Below, in pieces: positions 36,477-45,588 of a stretch of 64,000 nt of DNA (its first letter is position 1; every line of letters starts with the position of its first letter). The notes below the pieces were generated by a model. The model made no database searches, was not told the origin of the DNA, and worked only from the letters and a program-made list of their open reading frames with translations. Source of the stretch: Vibrio kanaloae (GTDB lineage: Bacteria > Pseudomonadota > Gammaproteobacteria > Enterobacterales > Vibrionaceae); NCBI RefSeq assembly GCF_024347535.1, contig NZ_AP025498.1, forward strand, positions 1,414,352 through 1,478,351, given 5' to 3'. The position numbers and the translations under genes are program-made.

Positions 36477-37580
36477 ATGAGAAACGAATACTTACTACTG
36501 ACACCGGGTCCTCTATCTACTTCTGAAACCGTTCGCCAAGCGATGCTAAAAGATTGGTGTACTTGGGATGATGAATACAACAAAGACGTTGTTGAAGTGA
36601 TTCGTAGCAAGCTTGTGACTTTGGCAACGAAGCAGGCGGGATATACAAGTGTATTAATGCAAGGCAGCGGCACAGCTTCAGTTGAAGCAACAATCGGTAG
36701 CGTTATCTCTAACAGCGGCAAGCTTCTTGTTGTTGACAATGGTGCGTATGGTGCTCGTATTGCTCAAATCTCAGAATACTTAAACATTCCATGCCATGTC
36801 GTTTCCCCAGGTGAAACATCACAGCCTGACTTGAACGAAATGGAGACGGCATTGGCTATGGATTCAGACATTACTCACGTTGCGATTGTGCACTGTGAGA
36901 CCACTACGGGTATGTTGAATCCAATCGAAGACATCGCCAAATTGGCAAAACAGCACAACAAAACCGTCATTCTAGATGCGATGTCGAGTTTTGGTGGCAT
37001 CCCTATGGATATAGCTGACTTAGGTATCGACTACATGATCAGCTCTGCAAACAAGTGCATTCAAGGTGTACCCGGGTTCGGCTTTGTTATTGCCAAGCAA
37101 TCGGAACTGGAAAAGTGCAAAGGCCAAGCTCGTTCATTAAGCCTTGACCTGTTTGACCAATGGCACTGCATGGAAAGCAACCATGGTAAATGGCGCTTCA
37201 CATCTCCAACTCATACAGTGCGTGCTTTCTACCAAGCTCTACTTGAATTGGAGCAAGAAGGTGGCATCGAAGCTCGTCATAATCGCTACCAAACCAACCA
37301 AACGACATTGGTTGCAGGTATGCGCTCTCTTGGCTTTGAACCACTGCTTAATGATGATCTTCATTCACCTATCATTACCTCTTTCTATTCTCCAACTCAT
37401 AGCGATTACCAATTCAAGGAATTCTATGACCGTTTGAAAGAACAAGGTTTTGTGATTTACCCGGGCAAGGTTTCAAACGCAGACTGCTTCCGCATCGGTA
37501 ACATTGGTGAAGTGTATCCGTCAGACATTGAAGCTCTCATTGGCGCAGTTAAGAATGCTATGTACTGGGACATCAAATAA
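36477..37580 (+). CDS. phnW: 2-aminoethylphosphonate:pyruvate transaminase
   Basis: A 367-residue PLP enzyme that converts 2-aminoethylphosphonate and pyruvate to phosphonoacetaldehyde and alanine. It begins [19 protein letters not shown] like Salmonella Phn[32 protein letters not shown] contains the PLP Lys (in SSANKC). The ATG at 36477 is preferred over an in-frame TTG six bases earlier. Length equals the family norm. Its stop overlaps the start of the next gene by a base, giving tight coupling with pbfA. Confidence 0.92.
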   Translation: MRNEYLLLTPGPLSTSETVRQAMLKDWCTWDDEYNKDVVEVIRSKLVTLATKQAGYTSVLMQGSGTASVEATIGSVISNSGKLLVVDNGAYGARIAQISEYLNIPCHVVSPGETSQPDLNEMETALAMDSDITHVAIVHCETTTGMLNPIEDIAKLAKQHNKTVILDAMSSFGGIPMDIADLGIDYMISSANKCIQGVPGFGFVIAKQSELEKCKGQARSLSLDLFDQWHCMESNHGKWRFTSPTHTVRAFYQALLELEQEGGIEARHNRYQTNQTTLVAGMRSLGFEPLLNDDLHSPIITSFYSPTHSDYQFKEFYDRLKEQGFVIYPGKVSNADCFRIGNIGEVYPSDIEALIGAVKNAMYWDIK

Positions 37581-39022
37581 TGACGACGACCAATCAAGAG
37601 CCGATTCTAAAGGCCACACACTTTCGAAGCGAAGGCGATGTGAACACCACGCCAGCACGCGAAAAATGGAACGAATCATCGCTAAACGATGATGCGACTC
37701 AAGCGATGTTAAAACGTGACTCTGACGTGTTTCTTCATCAAGCCATGTCAACGCCTTGCCTAGACACACTTGAAGCAGCCGAAGGCATCTACATTCAAGA
37801 TGCGACGGGCAAAAAGTACATGGACTTTCACGGGAATAATGTTCATCAGTTGGGTTATGGCCACCCACACATCATTAATAAAGTGACTCAACAAATGGCG
37901 TCATTGCCGTTTTCACCGCGTCGCTTTACCAATGAAACAGCCGTTCAGTGCGCTGAAAAGCTTACGCAGATCTGTGATGGTGATTTGAATCGAGTGCTGT
38001 TTGCTCCTGGTGGAACTTCAGTTATTGGTATGGCACTCAAGCTGGCTCGACATGTCACCAACAACTTCAAGGTCGTTTCATTGTGGGATTCATTCCACGG
38101 TGCGTCACTCGATGCAATTTCGGTGGGTGGCGAAGCTTGTTTCCGTGAAGGCATGGGGCCATTAATGGCTGGCGTAGAACGCATTCCACCAGCAGTTTCC
38201 TATCGTGGTGCTTTTCCCCTTAATGTCTCTTTATCGCGTTGCGGGCAAAACTCAGGCGATAACAATGAGACGGCATGTGATGTGCACTACGCCGATTACC
38301 TTGAGTATGTGATTGAAAAAGAAGGTGGCATTGGTGCCTTCATTGCGGAAGCAGTGCGTAACACAGACGTTCAAGTACCAAGCAAAGCTTACTGGAAGCG
38401 TATCCGTGAGATCTGCGATAAGCATAACGTCATGTTGATCATCGACGATATTCCAAACGGTATGGGTCGCAGTGGCGAATGGTTCACTCACCAAGCTTTT
38501 GATATCGAACCTGACATTCTTTGTATCGGTAAAGGTTTTGGCGGCGGCTTAGTACCAATCGCAGCCATGATCACTAAAGACAAATACAACACGGCAGCGC
38601 AAGTATCTCTTGGGCACTACACCCATGAAAAAAGCCCAATTGGTTGCGCGGCAGCACTCGCCACCATGGAAGTGATTGAGCAAGAAAACCTACTTGAAAA
38701 AGTACAAGCGGACAGCGCATTCGTGCGTGAACAACTGCTTCAAATGAAAGAGAAGTACTCAGTCATTGGTGACGTTCGCGGCATCGGCCTGCTCTGGGGG
38801 GTGGAATTGGTCACCGATCATATCACCAAAATCCGAGCTTTCGATGAAGCGGAAGCCGTACTTTACCAATGTCTAAACGATGGCCTGAGTTTCAAGGTGT
38901 CACAAGGTAATGTGATTCAGTTGAGCCCACCATTGATCATCAGTCGCAGCGAACTAGAAGTCGCTCTGTCTGTATTCGACAAAGCGATAGCAAAAGTCTG
39001 CAAAGACTTTGATTACCTCTAA
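37580..39022 (+). CDS. pbfA: PLP-dependent (R)-1-hydroxy-2-aminoethylphosphonate ammonia-lyase (PbfA-like)
   Basis: A 480-residue class III aminotransferase-fold protein. PLP Lys318 lies in CIGKGFGGGLVPIAAM, FAPGGTSVIGMALKLAR binds the cofactor phosphate, and IIDDIPNGMGRSGEWF holds the pyridine-contacting Asp. Typical transaminases read DEVQTGFGRTG there, so the DDIPNG form marks another activity. An enzyme of this fold next to phnW and phnX was described in Vibrio splendidus as PbfA, which eliminates ammonia from (R)-1-hydroxy-2-aminoethylphosphonate to give phosphonoacetaldehyde. Position and recalled sequence fit that. It starts at the last base of phnW. Its product would join that of PhnW for cleavage by PhnX. 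Confidence 0.82.
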   Translation: MTTTNQEPILKATHFRSEGDVNTTPAREKWNESSLNDDATQAMLKRDSDVFLHQAMSTPCLDTLEAAEGIYIQDATGKKYMDFHGNNVHQLGYGHPHIINKVTQQMASLPFSPRRFTNETAVQCAEKLTQICDGDLNRVLFAPGGTSVIGMALKLARHVTNNFKVVSLWDSFHGASLDAISVGGEACFREGMGPLMAGVERIPPAVSYRGAFPLNVSLSRCGQNSGDNNETACDVHYADYLEYVIEKEGGIGAFIAEAVRNTDVQVPSKAYWKRIREICDKHNVMLIIDDIPNGMGRSGEWFTHQAFDIEPDILCIGKGFGGGLVPIAAMITKDKYNTAAQVSLGHYTHEKSPIGCAAALATMEVIEQENLLEKVQADSAFVREQLLQMKEKYSVIGDVRGIGLLWGVELVTDHITKIRAFDEAEAVLYQCLNDGLSFKVSQGNVIQLSPPLIISRSELEVALSVFDKAIAKVCKDFDYL

Positions 39023-39106
39023 ACCATCATCTAACCAATAACTTAAAACAATCATTCATCTCCCAGAACAACTTGAGCAGGGAGAGAACAGAAATAGGAC
39101 ACGACT

Positions 39107-39949
39107 ATGAACACAACATCACCTATCCAAGCGGTTATCTTTGACTGGGCTGGCACTATCGTTGATTTTGGATCATTTGCTCCAACCAGCATCTTTGTTG
39201 AAGCATTCAAACAGGGCTTCGACTTTGACATCGACTTAGCAGAAGCACGAGAGCCTATGGGTATCGGTAAATGGGATCACATCCAAGCGGTGGGTCAACT
39301 CCCTGCGGTTGATGCTCGTTGGAATGCTCAGTTTGGGCGCTCGATGACAAGTGAAGATGTTGATGCGATCTACGCGGCATTCATGCCTCTTCAAAAAGCG
39401 AAAGTAGCCGACCACGCAGCACCGATTTTAAACGCGATTGAAGTGGTCAATAACCTTAAAGAGAAGAACGTAAAAATCGGTTCTTGTTCAGGTTACCCAC
39501 GCGAAGTAATGGATGTGCTGATCCCTTCCGCCGCAGATTATGGCTACCGACCAGACAACGTAGTTGCAACGGATGACTTGCCTCAAGGCGGTCGCCCAGC
39601 TCCTTTCATGGCGCTTAAAAACGTCATTGATCTAGGTGTGACGAACGTTGCTGCGTGTGTAAAAGTAGACGACTCAGCACCGGGTATCGATGAAGGTCAC
39701 AACGCAGGCATGTGGACAGTTGGACTTGTATTATCGGGGAACGAAGCAGGATTAACGTACCAAGAATACTTAGATGCAGACGAAGCAACACTGGCAGCAG
39801 CACGTGAAAAAGCAAGCGTGAAGCTAAACAAGTCCAACCCACACTACTTAATCGACACCATCGCCGATCTACCAACCGTAATTGCAGATATCGAGAAGCG
39901 TTTACTGGCAGGCGAACGTCCACAGAATAAAAAACTAACCACAATCTAA
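39107..39949 (+). CDS. phnX: Phosphonoacetaldehyde hydrolase (phosphonatase)
   Basis: A 280-residue HAD-fold enzyme that splits phosphonoacetaldehyde into acetaldehyde and phosphate. Motif I is [12 protein letters not shown] (DWAGT is specific to PhnX). Lys55 in [12 protein letters not shown] is the Schiff-base residue. [13 protein letters not shown] is motif II, and [19 protein letters not shown] motif IV. It closes the rightward phnW-pbfA-phnX operon, 84 bases after pbfA, with a terminator beyond. An extended C-terminus ([11 protein letters not shown]) follows the usual end. Confidence 0.92.
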   Translation: MNTTSPIQAVIFDWAGTIVDFGSFAPTSIFVEAFKQGFDFDIDLAEAREPMGIGKWDHIQAVGQLPAVDARWNAQFGRSMTSEDVDAIYAAFMPLQKAKVADHAAPILNAIEVVNNLKEKNVKIGSCSGYPREVMDVLIPSAADYGYRPDNVVATDDLPQGGRPAPFMALKNVIDLGVTNVAACVKVDDSAPGIDEGHNAGMWTVGLVLSGNEAGLTYQEYLDADEATLAAAREKASVKLNKSNPHYLIDTIADLPTVIADIEKRLLAGERPQNKKLTTI

Positions 39950-39975
39950 AATCCAAAAATATACATATTTAATTC

Positions 39976-40009
39976 AAATCCCCGTACACCAAAATGTTGT
40001 TGGGGATTT
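39976..40009 (+). terminator. Terminator of the phnW-pbfA-phnX operon
   Basis: Arms AAATCCCC and GGGGATTT are followed by a T-rich tract, 27 bases past the phnX stop. Confidence 0.75.
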
Positions 40010-40206
40010 TCAGTTTTATAAATATGATATGGGTCAAGTTTCTTAATTTTACTGTCTACATCATTTGTAAATGATTACATATAAGCTATAGGTTAAATAT
40101 AAACATTCAGATATTTAATAATAAACTTATTAAATATGAAATAATTAGCAATTTCATTGACTCCAATACTCAATCAGATTAACAATATAACTACGGAGAA
40201 AAAAGA

Positions 40207-40220
40207 GGTTCAGCTGAACC
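40207..40220. promoter_or_regulatory. Perfect palindrome in the OmpA-like gene leader
   Basis: GGTTCAGCTGAACC is a perfect 14-base palindrome about 100 bases before the OmpA-like start. A half copy GGTTCAG recurs near 40283. It could bind a dimeric regulator or form a small RNA stem. The regulator is not known. The surrounding 40010-40321 is very AT-rich, otherwise featureless to me. Confidence 0.45.
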
Positions 40221-40321
40221 AACGCCTTGATTTACTTATTATAAGCAGTGTCATCAACTAATAGGTAATCGTCTTACTGGCAGGTTCAGATAACAATAAG
40301 AGTTAATCCAAGGAAATAACT

Positions 40322-41389
40322 ATGAAAAGACTGTCAAAAATCATGTGCGCTGTTGTTGCCGCTTCAGGCTTAGCAGCAGCACCGTCAATCTCAGCAACAA
40401 CTTATGTTGGTGCTAAAGTAGGTATGGGTTGGTTAGACAGTGCTTGTGTTGACAGCACTAACTGTGAAGATGATTCAGTTGCGGGTGGTATTTACGGTGG
40501 CTACAACTTTACTGATACGCTCGCGCTTGAGTTGAATGCCGATTACTTAGGTGATTACGACACGAGCTTCAATAATAATGGAGCCACTCAAAGATACAGC
40601 GACTCTATCGTAGCAATATCTTTGAGCCCAATGTATCGATTAGCGATTAAACAAGAATTTGATATTTTCTTCAAAGCTGGTCCTGCATATATCATGCATG
40701 ACGACGAAGACGACGTTGTATTAGCCCTAGGTATCGGTGCTGAGAAACAGCTATCAGACGATTGGGCACTTCGAGTTGAATATCAATACTTCGATGATTT
40801 TGACGATAAGATCATCCAAGATCTTAACTCCAACCTTGTTACTGTAGGTCTTAGCTACAACTTCGGTACAGGCAATACTACCGCATCGGCAGCTGCTGCC
40901 GCAGCCACAGCTTCAATGACACAAGCGCCATCTGAGCCAATCACAGAACCAGTCGTTGTGGAAGAAGAAAAGACAACAGTTGTTGTGACGAAAGCACACA
41001 CTGAAAGCTTCTCTCAAGGCATGTTTGAGACGAACAGTACCGAGCTGTCTACAGACGGAAAAATCGCACTAGTGCCATTAATTGAAGTACTGAAGGCTCA
41101 CCCTCAATCAACAGTTGAAGTTGTTGGTCACACTGACTCAACAGGTGCAGCTGAATACAACATGATGATCTCTAAGAAACGTGCCGCTGCAGTAGCTGCG
41201 CACATCGAAGAGCAAGGTATTGATGCTGACCGCATCACAGCTACAGGTGAAGGTGAAGAGAACCCAGTAGCATCAAATGATACTGCTGAAGGTCGCGCTC
41301 AAAACCGTCGTGTTGACGCTACGATCCCTGGTTTCGAATACCAAGAAGAAGTACAAGTAGAAGAAGTGATAGTAGAAACCGCTGAATAA
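40322..41389 (+). CDS. OmpA-family outer-membrane protein
   Basis: A 355-residue outer-membrane protein. A signal peptide of about 25 residues (ending SISA) precedes a beta-barrel domain (to about 180) opening TTYVGAKVGMGWLDSA. Alternating strands end YNFGTG. A low-complexity Ala/Thr/Ser/Pro linker (about 185-215) leads to the OmpA C-terminal peptidoglycan-binding domain, with VEVVGHTDSTGAAEYNMMISKKRA and GRAQNRRVDATI. The C-terminal tail is a Glu/Val-rich repeat (QEEVQVEEVIVETAE) not typical of OmpA. It probably anchors outer membrane to peptidoglycan. AAGGAAATAACT precedes the start. Confidence 0.85.
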   Translation: MKRLSKIMCAVVAASGLAAAPSISATTYVGAKVGMGWLDSACVDSTNCEDDSVAGGIYGGYNFTDTLALELNADYLGDYDTSFNNNGATQRYSDSIVAISLSPMYRLAIKQEFDIFFKAGPAYIMHDDEDDVVLALGIGAEKQLSDDWALRVEYQYFDDFDDKIIQDLNSNLVTVGLSYNFGTGNTTASAAAAAATASMTQAPSEPITEPVVVEEEKTTVVVTKAHTESFSQGMFETNSTELSTDGKIALVPLIEVLKAHPQSTVEVVGHTDSTGAAEYNMMISKKRAAAVAAHIEEQGIDADRITATGEGEENPVASNDTAEGRAQNRRVDATIPGFEYQEEVQVEEVIVETAE

Positions 41390-41415
41390 TCGCACTCTAC
41401 CTTAATCAAAATAAC

Positions 41416-41449
41416 AAGGGCAGTACACTCAACGTGCACCGCCCTTTTC
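41416..41449 (+). terminator. Terminator after the OmpA-like gene
   Basis: AAGGGC and GCCCTT with a T tract close the transcript about 27 bases past the stop. The loop contains a further weak dyad. Confidence 0.65.
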
Positions 41450-41514
41450 TTTGCCTATCTTTACTGTAATCAGTTAGAATAAGCAGCCGAATTCTACGCT
41501 CTATAATCAGAAGG

Positions 41515-41913
41515 CTAGACAATATCCCAGCTGTGAGTCATCTCTACGCTAGCACCTAGCATTAGACATACTGAACAGTATTTTTCTAATGAATCCGCGC
41601 AGGCTTTAGCAACTAACTCGGGATCAAGGTTGTCACCAGACACTTCAAAGTGAATATTAATCACAGTAAAGAGCTTTGGCGCAGTTTCACGACGTGTCGT
41701 TTCTAGCTTTGCATTACAGCCTGTGATGTTCTGGCCCGCAGATTTCAAACCATCAACCACATCAACAGAGCTACAACCACCAGCGGCCATTAATACCATT
41801 TCCATAGGGCTTGGCGCCGTAGCACCGCCACTTCCATCCATCACCACAGAGTGTCCTGATTGAGATTTACCCAGGAATTTAAAGTCTTCGACCCATTTAA
41901 CTTCTGCTTGCAT
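41515..41913 (-). CDS. yhfA: OsmC-family protein YhfA
   Basis: A 132-residue cytosolic OsmC/Ohr-fold protein, close to E. coli YhfA in length and sequence (MQAEVKWVEDFKFLG; SPMEMVLMAAGGCSSVDVV; SLEKYCSVCLMLG). The two Cys in the standard positions, in GGCSSVDV and KYCSVCLML, fit the peroxidase-type arrangement, but the biochemical role of YhfA itself is not established. Single gene; no operator seen upstream. Confidence 0.85.
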   Translation of the reverse strand: MQAEVKWVEDFKFLGKSQSGHSVVMDGSGGATAPSPMEMVLMAAGGCSSVDVVDGLKSAGQNITGCNAKLETTRRETAPKLFTVINIHFEVSGDNLDPELVAKACADSLEKYCSVCLMLGASVEMTHSWDIV

Positions 41914-42111
41914 GTTGTTCCTTAGATGTACAAAACGTCATCATTATCTAGTGTTTTATATCAATGCCTACACCCTACTACTGGCGGCATTCATGAGCAA
42001 GATTTTCTGAGTGGCATATTTTTTTCGTGAATGATGCAATTTTTTCCATCTAAAACCTGTCTCTATTCGTACATTCAAAATCGAATGAGAAAACGTCAAG
42101 ATGAGGTATCT

Positions 42112-43254
42112 ATGAATAAATTATCTAAAATATTGGTATCACTCGTGGTTGCGTTACCACTGATTTCGCTGTTTGTAAGCCAGGCTGGCACTGCCAATAC
42201 AATGGATAAAACGGCTAACTCAGGTAAAAGTGAAATCGCGACACTAGCTGGTGGGTGTTTTTGGTGTACAGAATCCGATCTAGAGAAACTGACCGGTGTT
42301 ACTGACGTCATATCAGGATATTCTGGTGGTGAATTAGAAAACCCTACCTACAAACAAGTTTCATCAGGTAAGTCAGGGCACATCGAAGTGATCAATGTGG
42401 CTTATAACCCTGATGTTGTTAGCTATGAACAGGTTCTTGACCAATTCTTCAGACACATCGACCCAACCGATGACAAAGGCTCTTTCGTAGACCGAGGCCC
42501 ACAATATCGACCTGCTATTTTCTATCATAACCAAGCACAAAAAGACGTTGCTCAGAACTTCATGATGGAGATCGACAAAGCTCAGATCTTTGGTGAACCT
42601 CTAAAGACAGAACTAATTGAATTTGAAAAATTCTGGCCAGCGGAAGACTATCACCAAGACTATTACAAAAAGAGTAAAGTTCGCTACAACTACTACCGCT
42701 ATGCTTCTGGCCGCGATCAGTACCTAGATAAGGTCTTCGGTGACGATAGAAAAGAGAACCCGAAAACTATCCGTCAGATCATCGACAATAAAAATGCGGC
42801 AGCCAATGCTAAAACCTACGTTAAGCCATCTGATGCTGAGATTAAGGCGAAGCTAACCTCACTTCAGTACGATGTAACACAAGACGATGCAACAGAGCGC
42901 CCGTTTGACAACAAATACTGGGATAACAAGCAAGAAGGTATTTACGTTGATATCGTAACTGGGGAGCCACTGTTCTCTTCAAAAGACAAATACAAATCAG
43001 GTACAGGTTGGCCTAGCTTTACACAGCCAATCAGCGAGGCTTATGTCGTCACAACTACTGACTACAAACTGCTTTACCCAAGAACAGAGGTTCGCAGCAA
43101 GTTTGGCGATTCGCACCTTGGACACGTGTTCAAGGATGGCCCGAAACCAACAGGCCTGCGTTACTGCATGAACTCAGCCGCAATGCGCTTTATCCCTGCG
43201 GATAAACTAGCAGAAGAAGGCTATGAGGAATACGTTGAGATGTTTGAGGGCTAA
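42112..43254 (+). CDS. msrAB: Exported methionine sulfoxide reductase MsrA-MsrB fusion
   Basis: A fused enzyme of about 380 residues. The N-terminal hydrophobic segment [20 protein letters not shown] (about 6-25) is a signal peptide or anchor, so it likely acts in the periplasm. MsrA (about 42-200) has the nucleophile Cys49 in GGCFWCTES. MsrB (about 250-375) has [10 protein letters not shown] and the nucleophile Cys352 in [11 protein letters not shown]. The zinc-binding Cys pairs of other MsrB forms are absent. The ATG at 42112 is preceded by GAGG. Both stereoisomers of oxidised methionine would be repaired. Confidence 0.88.
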   Translation: MNKLSKILVSLVVALPLISLFVSQAGTANTMDKTANSGKSEIATLAGGCFWCTESDLEKLTGVTDVISGYSGGELENPTYKQVSSGKSGHIEVINVAYNPDVVSYEQVLDQFFRHIDPTDDKGSFVDRGPQYRPAIFYHNQAQKDVAQNFMMEIDKAQIFGEPLKTELIEFEKFWPAEDYHQDYYKKSKVRYNYYRYASGRDQYLDKVFGDDRKENPKTIRQIIDNKNAAANAKTYVKPSDAEIKAKLTSLQYDVTQDDATERPFDNKYWDNKQEGIYVDIVTGEPLFSSKDKYKSGTGWPSFTQPISEAYVVTTTDYKLLYPRTEVRSKFGDSHLGHVFKDGPKPTGLRYCMNSAAMRFIPADKLAEEGYEEYVEMFEG

Positions 43255-43282
43255 GCACTCAGCAATTAACGATAAGCCTATA

Positions 43283-43315
43283 ACAACAAAGCCAGCATAT
43301 CGCTGGCTTTGTTGT
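43283..43315. terminator. Bidirectional terminator after msrAB
   Basis: Fourteen-base arms ACAACAAAGCCAGC and GCTGGCTTTGTTGT surround a 5-base loop between msrAB and the convergent ktrB. Confidence 0.8.
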
Positions 43316-43351
43316 ATTTTCAGAACTTTATTTATTTGTCTGTTCATCATA

Positions 43352-44719
43352 TTAACCCGTTAACACCGTGTCTTCTGGGTATTTCAACAAAGAAGGTTCT
43401 GGGCGAGCTAGCATATAAGCCAAGGTCAAGGGACCGATACGTCCAATCACCATCACCACAATCATGATGTATTTACCTGGCTCAGTCAGATTTGCGGTTA
43501 ACCCAGCAGTCAACCCGACCGTCGCAAAGGCCGAAATCACCTCAAACATCACTCGGTCAAACGCGGCCTGCTCTGTAAGCATTAACAAAAACATCGCGGT
43601 AGTTAATAGTGCCCCACTCACCACTATGATGGCCAATGACTTTGTTACCGCTTGCCAAGTAACGGTTCGCTTAAACATCACTACATGCTTTTTCTGACGC
43701 AGGAAGGTCCAAGTTGCGACAAACGCGACTGCAAAGGTCGAAACCTTAATACCACCACCCGTTGAGGTAGAACCGGCCCCAATCAACATCAGCACAATCA
43801 TTACCAGCAATGCAGGCTGAGTGTACTGAGACAAATCCACACTATTAAAGCCAGCAGTACGAGCACTTGCCGACTGGAAAAATGCGGCCAGCCACTGTCC
43901 TTGAGTCGATAACCCTTCCATGGTTGCTGAGTTATTTCTTTCCAGCAGCCAGAACAATACCGTCCCCACCAGTAATAGAGTCGGAGTGGCGGTTAGCATA
44001 ATCTTGGTGTGTAAATGAAGATGTCGAAAACCTTTACGCCAGTTACTCGATAGGTCGCCGACGACTGTGAAGCCTAGCCCGCCGAATATAAACAAACCAG
44101 CTAAGGTAAAGATCACCAGTGGATCATCAACAAAACTCATCATGCTATCTGAAAATAGAGCAAAACCTGCGTTATTAAATGCTGATATAGCATGGAAAAG
44201 TGCGTAAAAACTTCCCGTTGTCCAGCCCATTTCAGGCACCCAACGGAAACAAAGTAATACAAAGCCGATACACTCCGCCACCAATGCAAAAATAATGATC
44301 TTCCTTACTAATTTACGAAGGTTAATCTTACGATCTTGCCCAAGTGCTTCTTTCGCCAACGCTTGTTGCTTCAAACTTAGCCTAACACCAAACATATAGA
44401 GCAATACTGCTGACAGCGTCATCTGACCTAATCCTCCGACTTGCATCAAAAACATCAGCAAAATTTTACCAGCCAAAGTGAAATGTTGCCCCGTATCGAC
44501 AACCCCCAAACCCGTCACACTGATTGCTGAAGTTGCAGTAAACAGCGCATCGGTAAAGCTAAGTCCAGAGACTGAGAAAACAGGAAGCGTAAGCAATAAT
44601 GCGGCAGGGATAAGGACACCTAAAAAACTCGTAAGGATGATTTTAGGTTCAGACCCTTTCCGTGGTTTTTCATCTCTCTTAAGCGTGTAGAAAATACCTT
44701 TACGTTGAAACGAATTCAT
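43352..44719 (-). CDS. ktrB: Potassium uptake transmembrane subunit KtrB
   Basis: A 455-residue inner-membrane potassium (sodium-coupled) transporter of the Ktr/Trk family, with repeated membrane-pore-membrane units. The selectivity-filter type segments are visible: ATSAISVTGLGVVDTG, HAISAFNNAGFALFSD, SASARTAGFNSVDLSQ and SAFATVGLTAGLT, each with its central glycine. The N-terminal tail is charged (GIFYTLKRDEKPRKG). It follows ktrA after 26 bases that contain a heptamer repeat. Confidence 0.9.
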   Translation of the reverse strand: MNSFQRKGIFYTLKRDEKPRKGSEPKIILTSFLGVLIPAALLLTLPVFSVSGLSFTDALFTATSAISVTGLGVVDTGQHFTLAGKILLMFLMQVGGLGQMTLSAVLLYMFGVRLSLKQQALAKEALGQDRKINLRKLVRKIIIFALVAECIGFVLLCFRWVPEMGWTTGSFYALFHAISAFNNAGFALFSDSMMSFVDDPLVIFTLAGLFIFGGLGFTVVGDLSSNWRKGFRHLHLHTKIMLTATPTLLLVGTVLFWLLERNNSATMEGLSTQGQWLAAFFQSASARTAGFNSVDLSQYTQPALLVMIVLMLIGAGSTSTGGGIKVSTFAVAFVATWTFLRQKKHVVMFKRTVTWQAVTKSLAIIVVSGALLTTAMFLLMLTEQAAFDRVMFEVISAFATVGLTAGLTANLTEPGKYIMIVVMVIGRIGPLTLAYMLARPEPSLLKYPEDTVLTG

Positions 44720-44730
44720 ACTCTTACCTT

Positions 44731-44755
44731 ATTACCAATTACCAATTACCAATTA
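44731..44755. repeat. Heptamer tandem repeat at the ktrA/ktrB junction
   Basis: The 7-base unit ATTACCA occurs three times in direct succession plus a partial fourth. On the coding strand it covers the final codons and stop of ktrA and runs into the spacer before ktrB. Slippage would change the spacing between stop and ktrB start without altering the KtrA end. Confidence 0.7.
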
Positions 44756-45414
44756 CGTAATTTTTTAGACAAGGTCTCTTTCGGCCCAACAAGAATCACC
44801 ACATCCCCCGTTTCTAAGCTGATATCAAGCCTTGGTGCTTTGGTTAAATGCGGTCCTCGCTTAAAACCAAGGACATCAACACCGCTCTCTTTACACAGCT
44901 TAAGGTCACCAAGTTTCTTACCCAACAAATTATGCCCGATAACGACTTCCGTTATCGCCAAGCCACTCCCAAGGTCAATAAACTCTAGAACGCGTCTATC
45001 TAACATTTTCCGCGCCACACGAATGCCCATATCTCGTTCTGGCATAATGATATAATCAGCACCAATCTTAGAAAGAATCTTGCCGTGAAACTTATCATTA
45101 GCCTTTACCCAAACCGCCTTTGATCCTGATTCTTTCACCACCAAAGTGGTTAGAATACTAGAGTTGACATCAGAGCCAATCGACACCATTACCATATCGT
45201 AATCGTCGAGTCTTAACTCTTTCACTGTCTCTTCATTCGTACAATTGGCAACAATCGCTTGTGAAACAAAAGCCGCGGCTTCTTTAACTCGATCTTCATC
45301 AATGTCGACGGCGAGTACTTGTGCTCCTGAACTTTGCAGCTCTCTACAAACAGATAACCCAAAACGCCCCAAGACGATAACTGCATATTGTTTGTCGCTC
45401 ATTTGAAGTCCCAT
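44746..45414 (-). CDS. ktrA: Potassium uptake regulatory subunit KtrA
   Basis: A 222-residue cytosolic RCK protein that gates KtrB in response to nucleotides. The N-terminal Rossmann fold begins QYAVIVLGRFGLSVCREL, then LAVDIDEDRVKEA, which fits Vibrio KtrA, and IIMPERDMGIRVARKML and GDVVILVGPKETL are in the C-terminal RCK_C part. In other KtrA proteins the motif is GLGRFG; here the first glycine is Val14 (codon GTC). The next two glycines remain. A start at Met5 (MSDKQ) is also possible. The pair is divergent from the mechanosensitive channel gene. Confidence 0.88.
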   Translation of the reverse strand: MGLQMSDKQYAVIVLGRFGLSVCRELQSSGAQVLAVDIDEDRVKEAAAFVSQAIVANCTNEETVKELRLDDYDMVMVSIGSDVNSSILTTLVVKESGSKAVWVKANDKFHGKILSKIGADYIIMPERDMGIRVARKMLDRRVLEFIDLGSGLAITEVVIGHNLLGKKLGDLKLCKESGVDVLGFKRGPHLTKAPRLDISLETGDVVILVGPKETLSKKLRNW

Positions 45415-45588
45415 TTAAGAAATTGAATTACATCGGATAGCCAAACCTACATTAGTTTCTATCTCAAAAAAAGTCGAGTATGCAATAATAAGCTTATTCC
45501 ATTATCATAATCGTTTGATTTATAAAGGTAGAGAACAACAGCAATTTCTGCTAATTTCCAACTCATAATTTCTGCGGCAGTACACACA

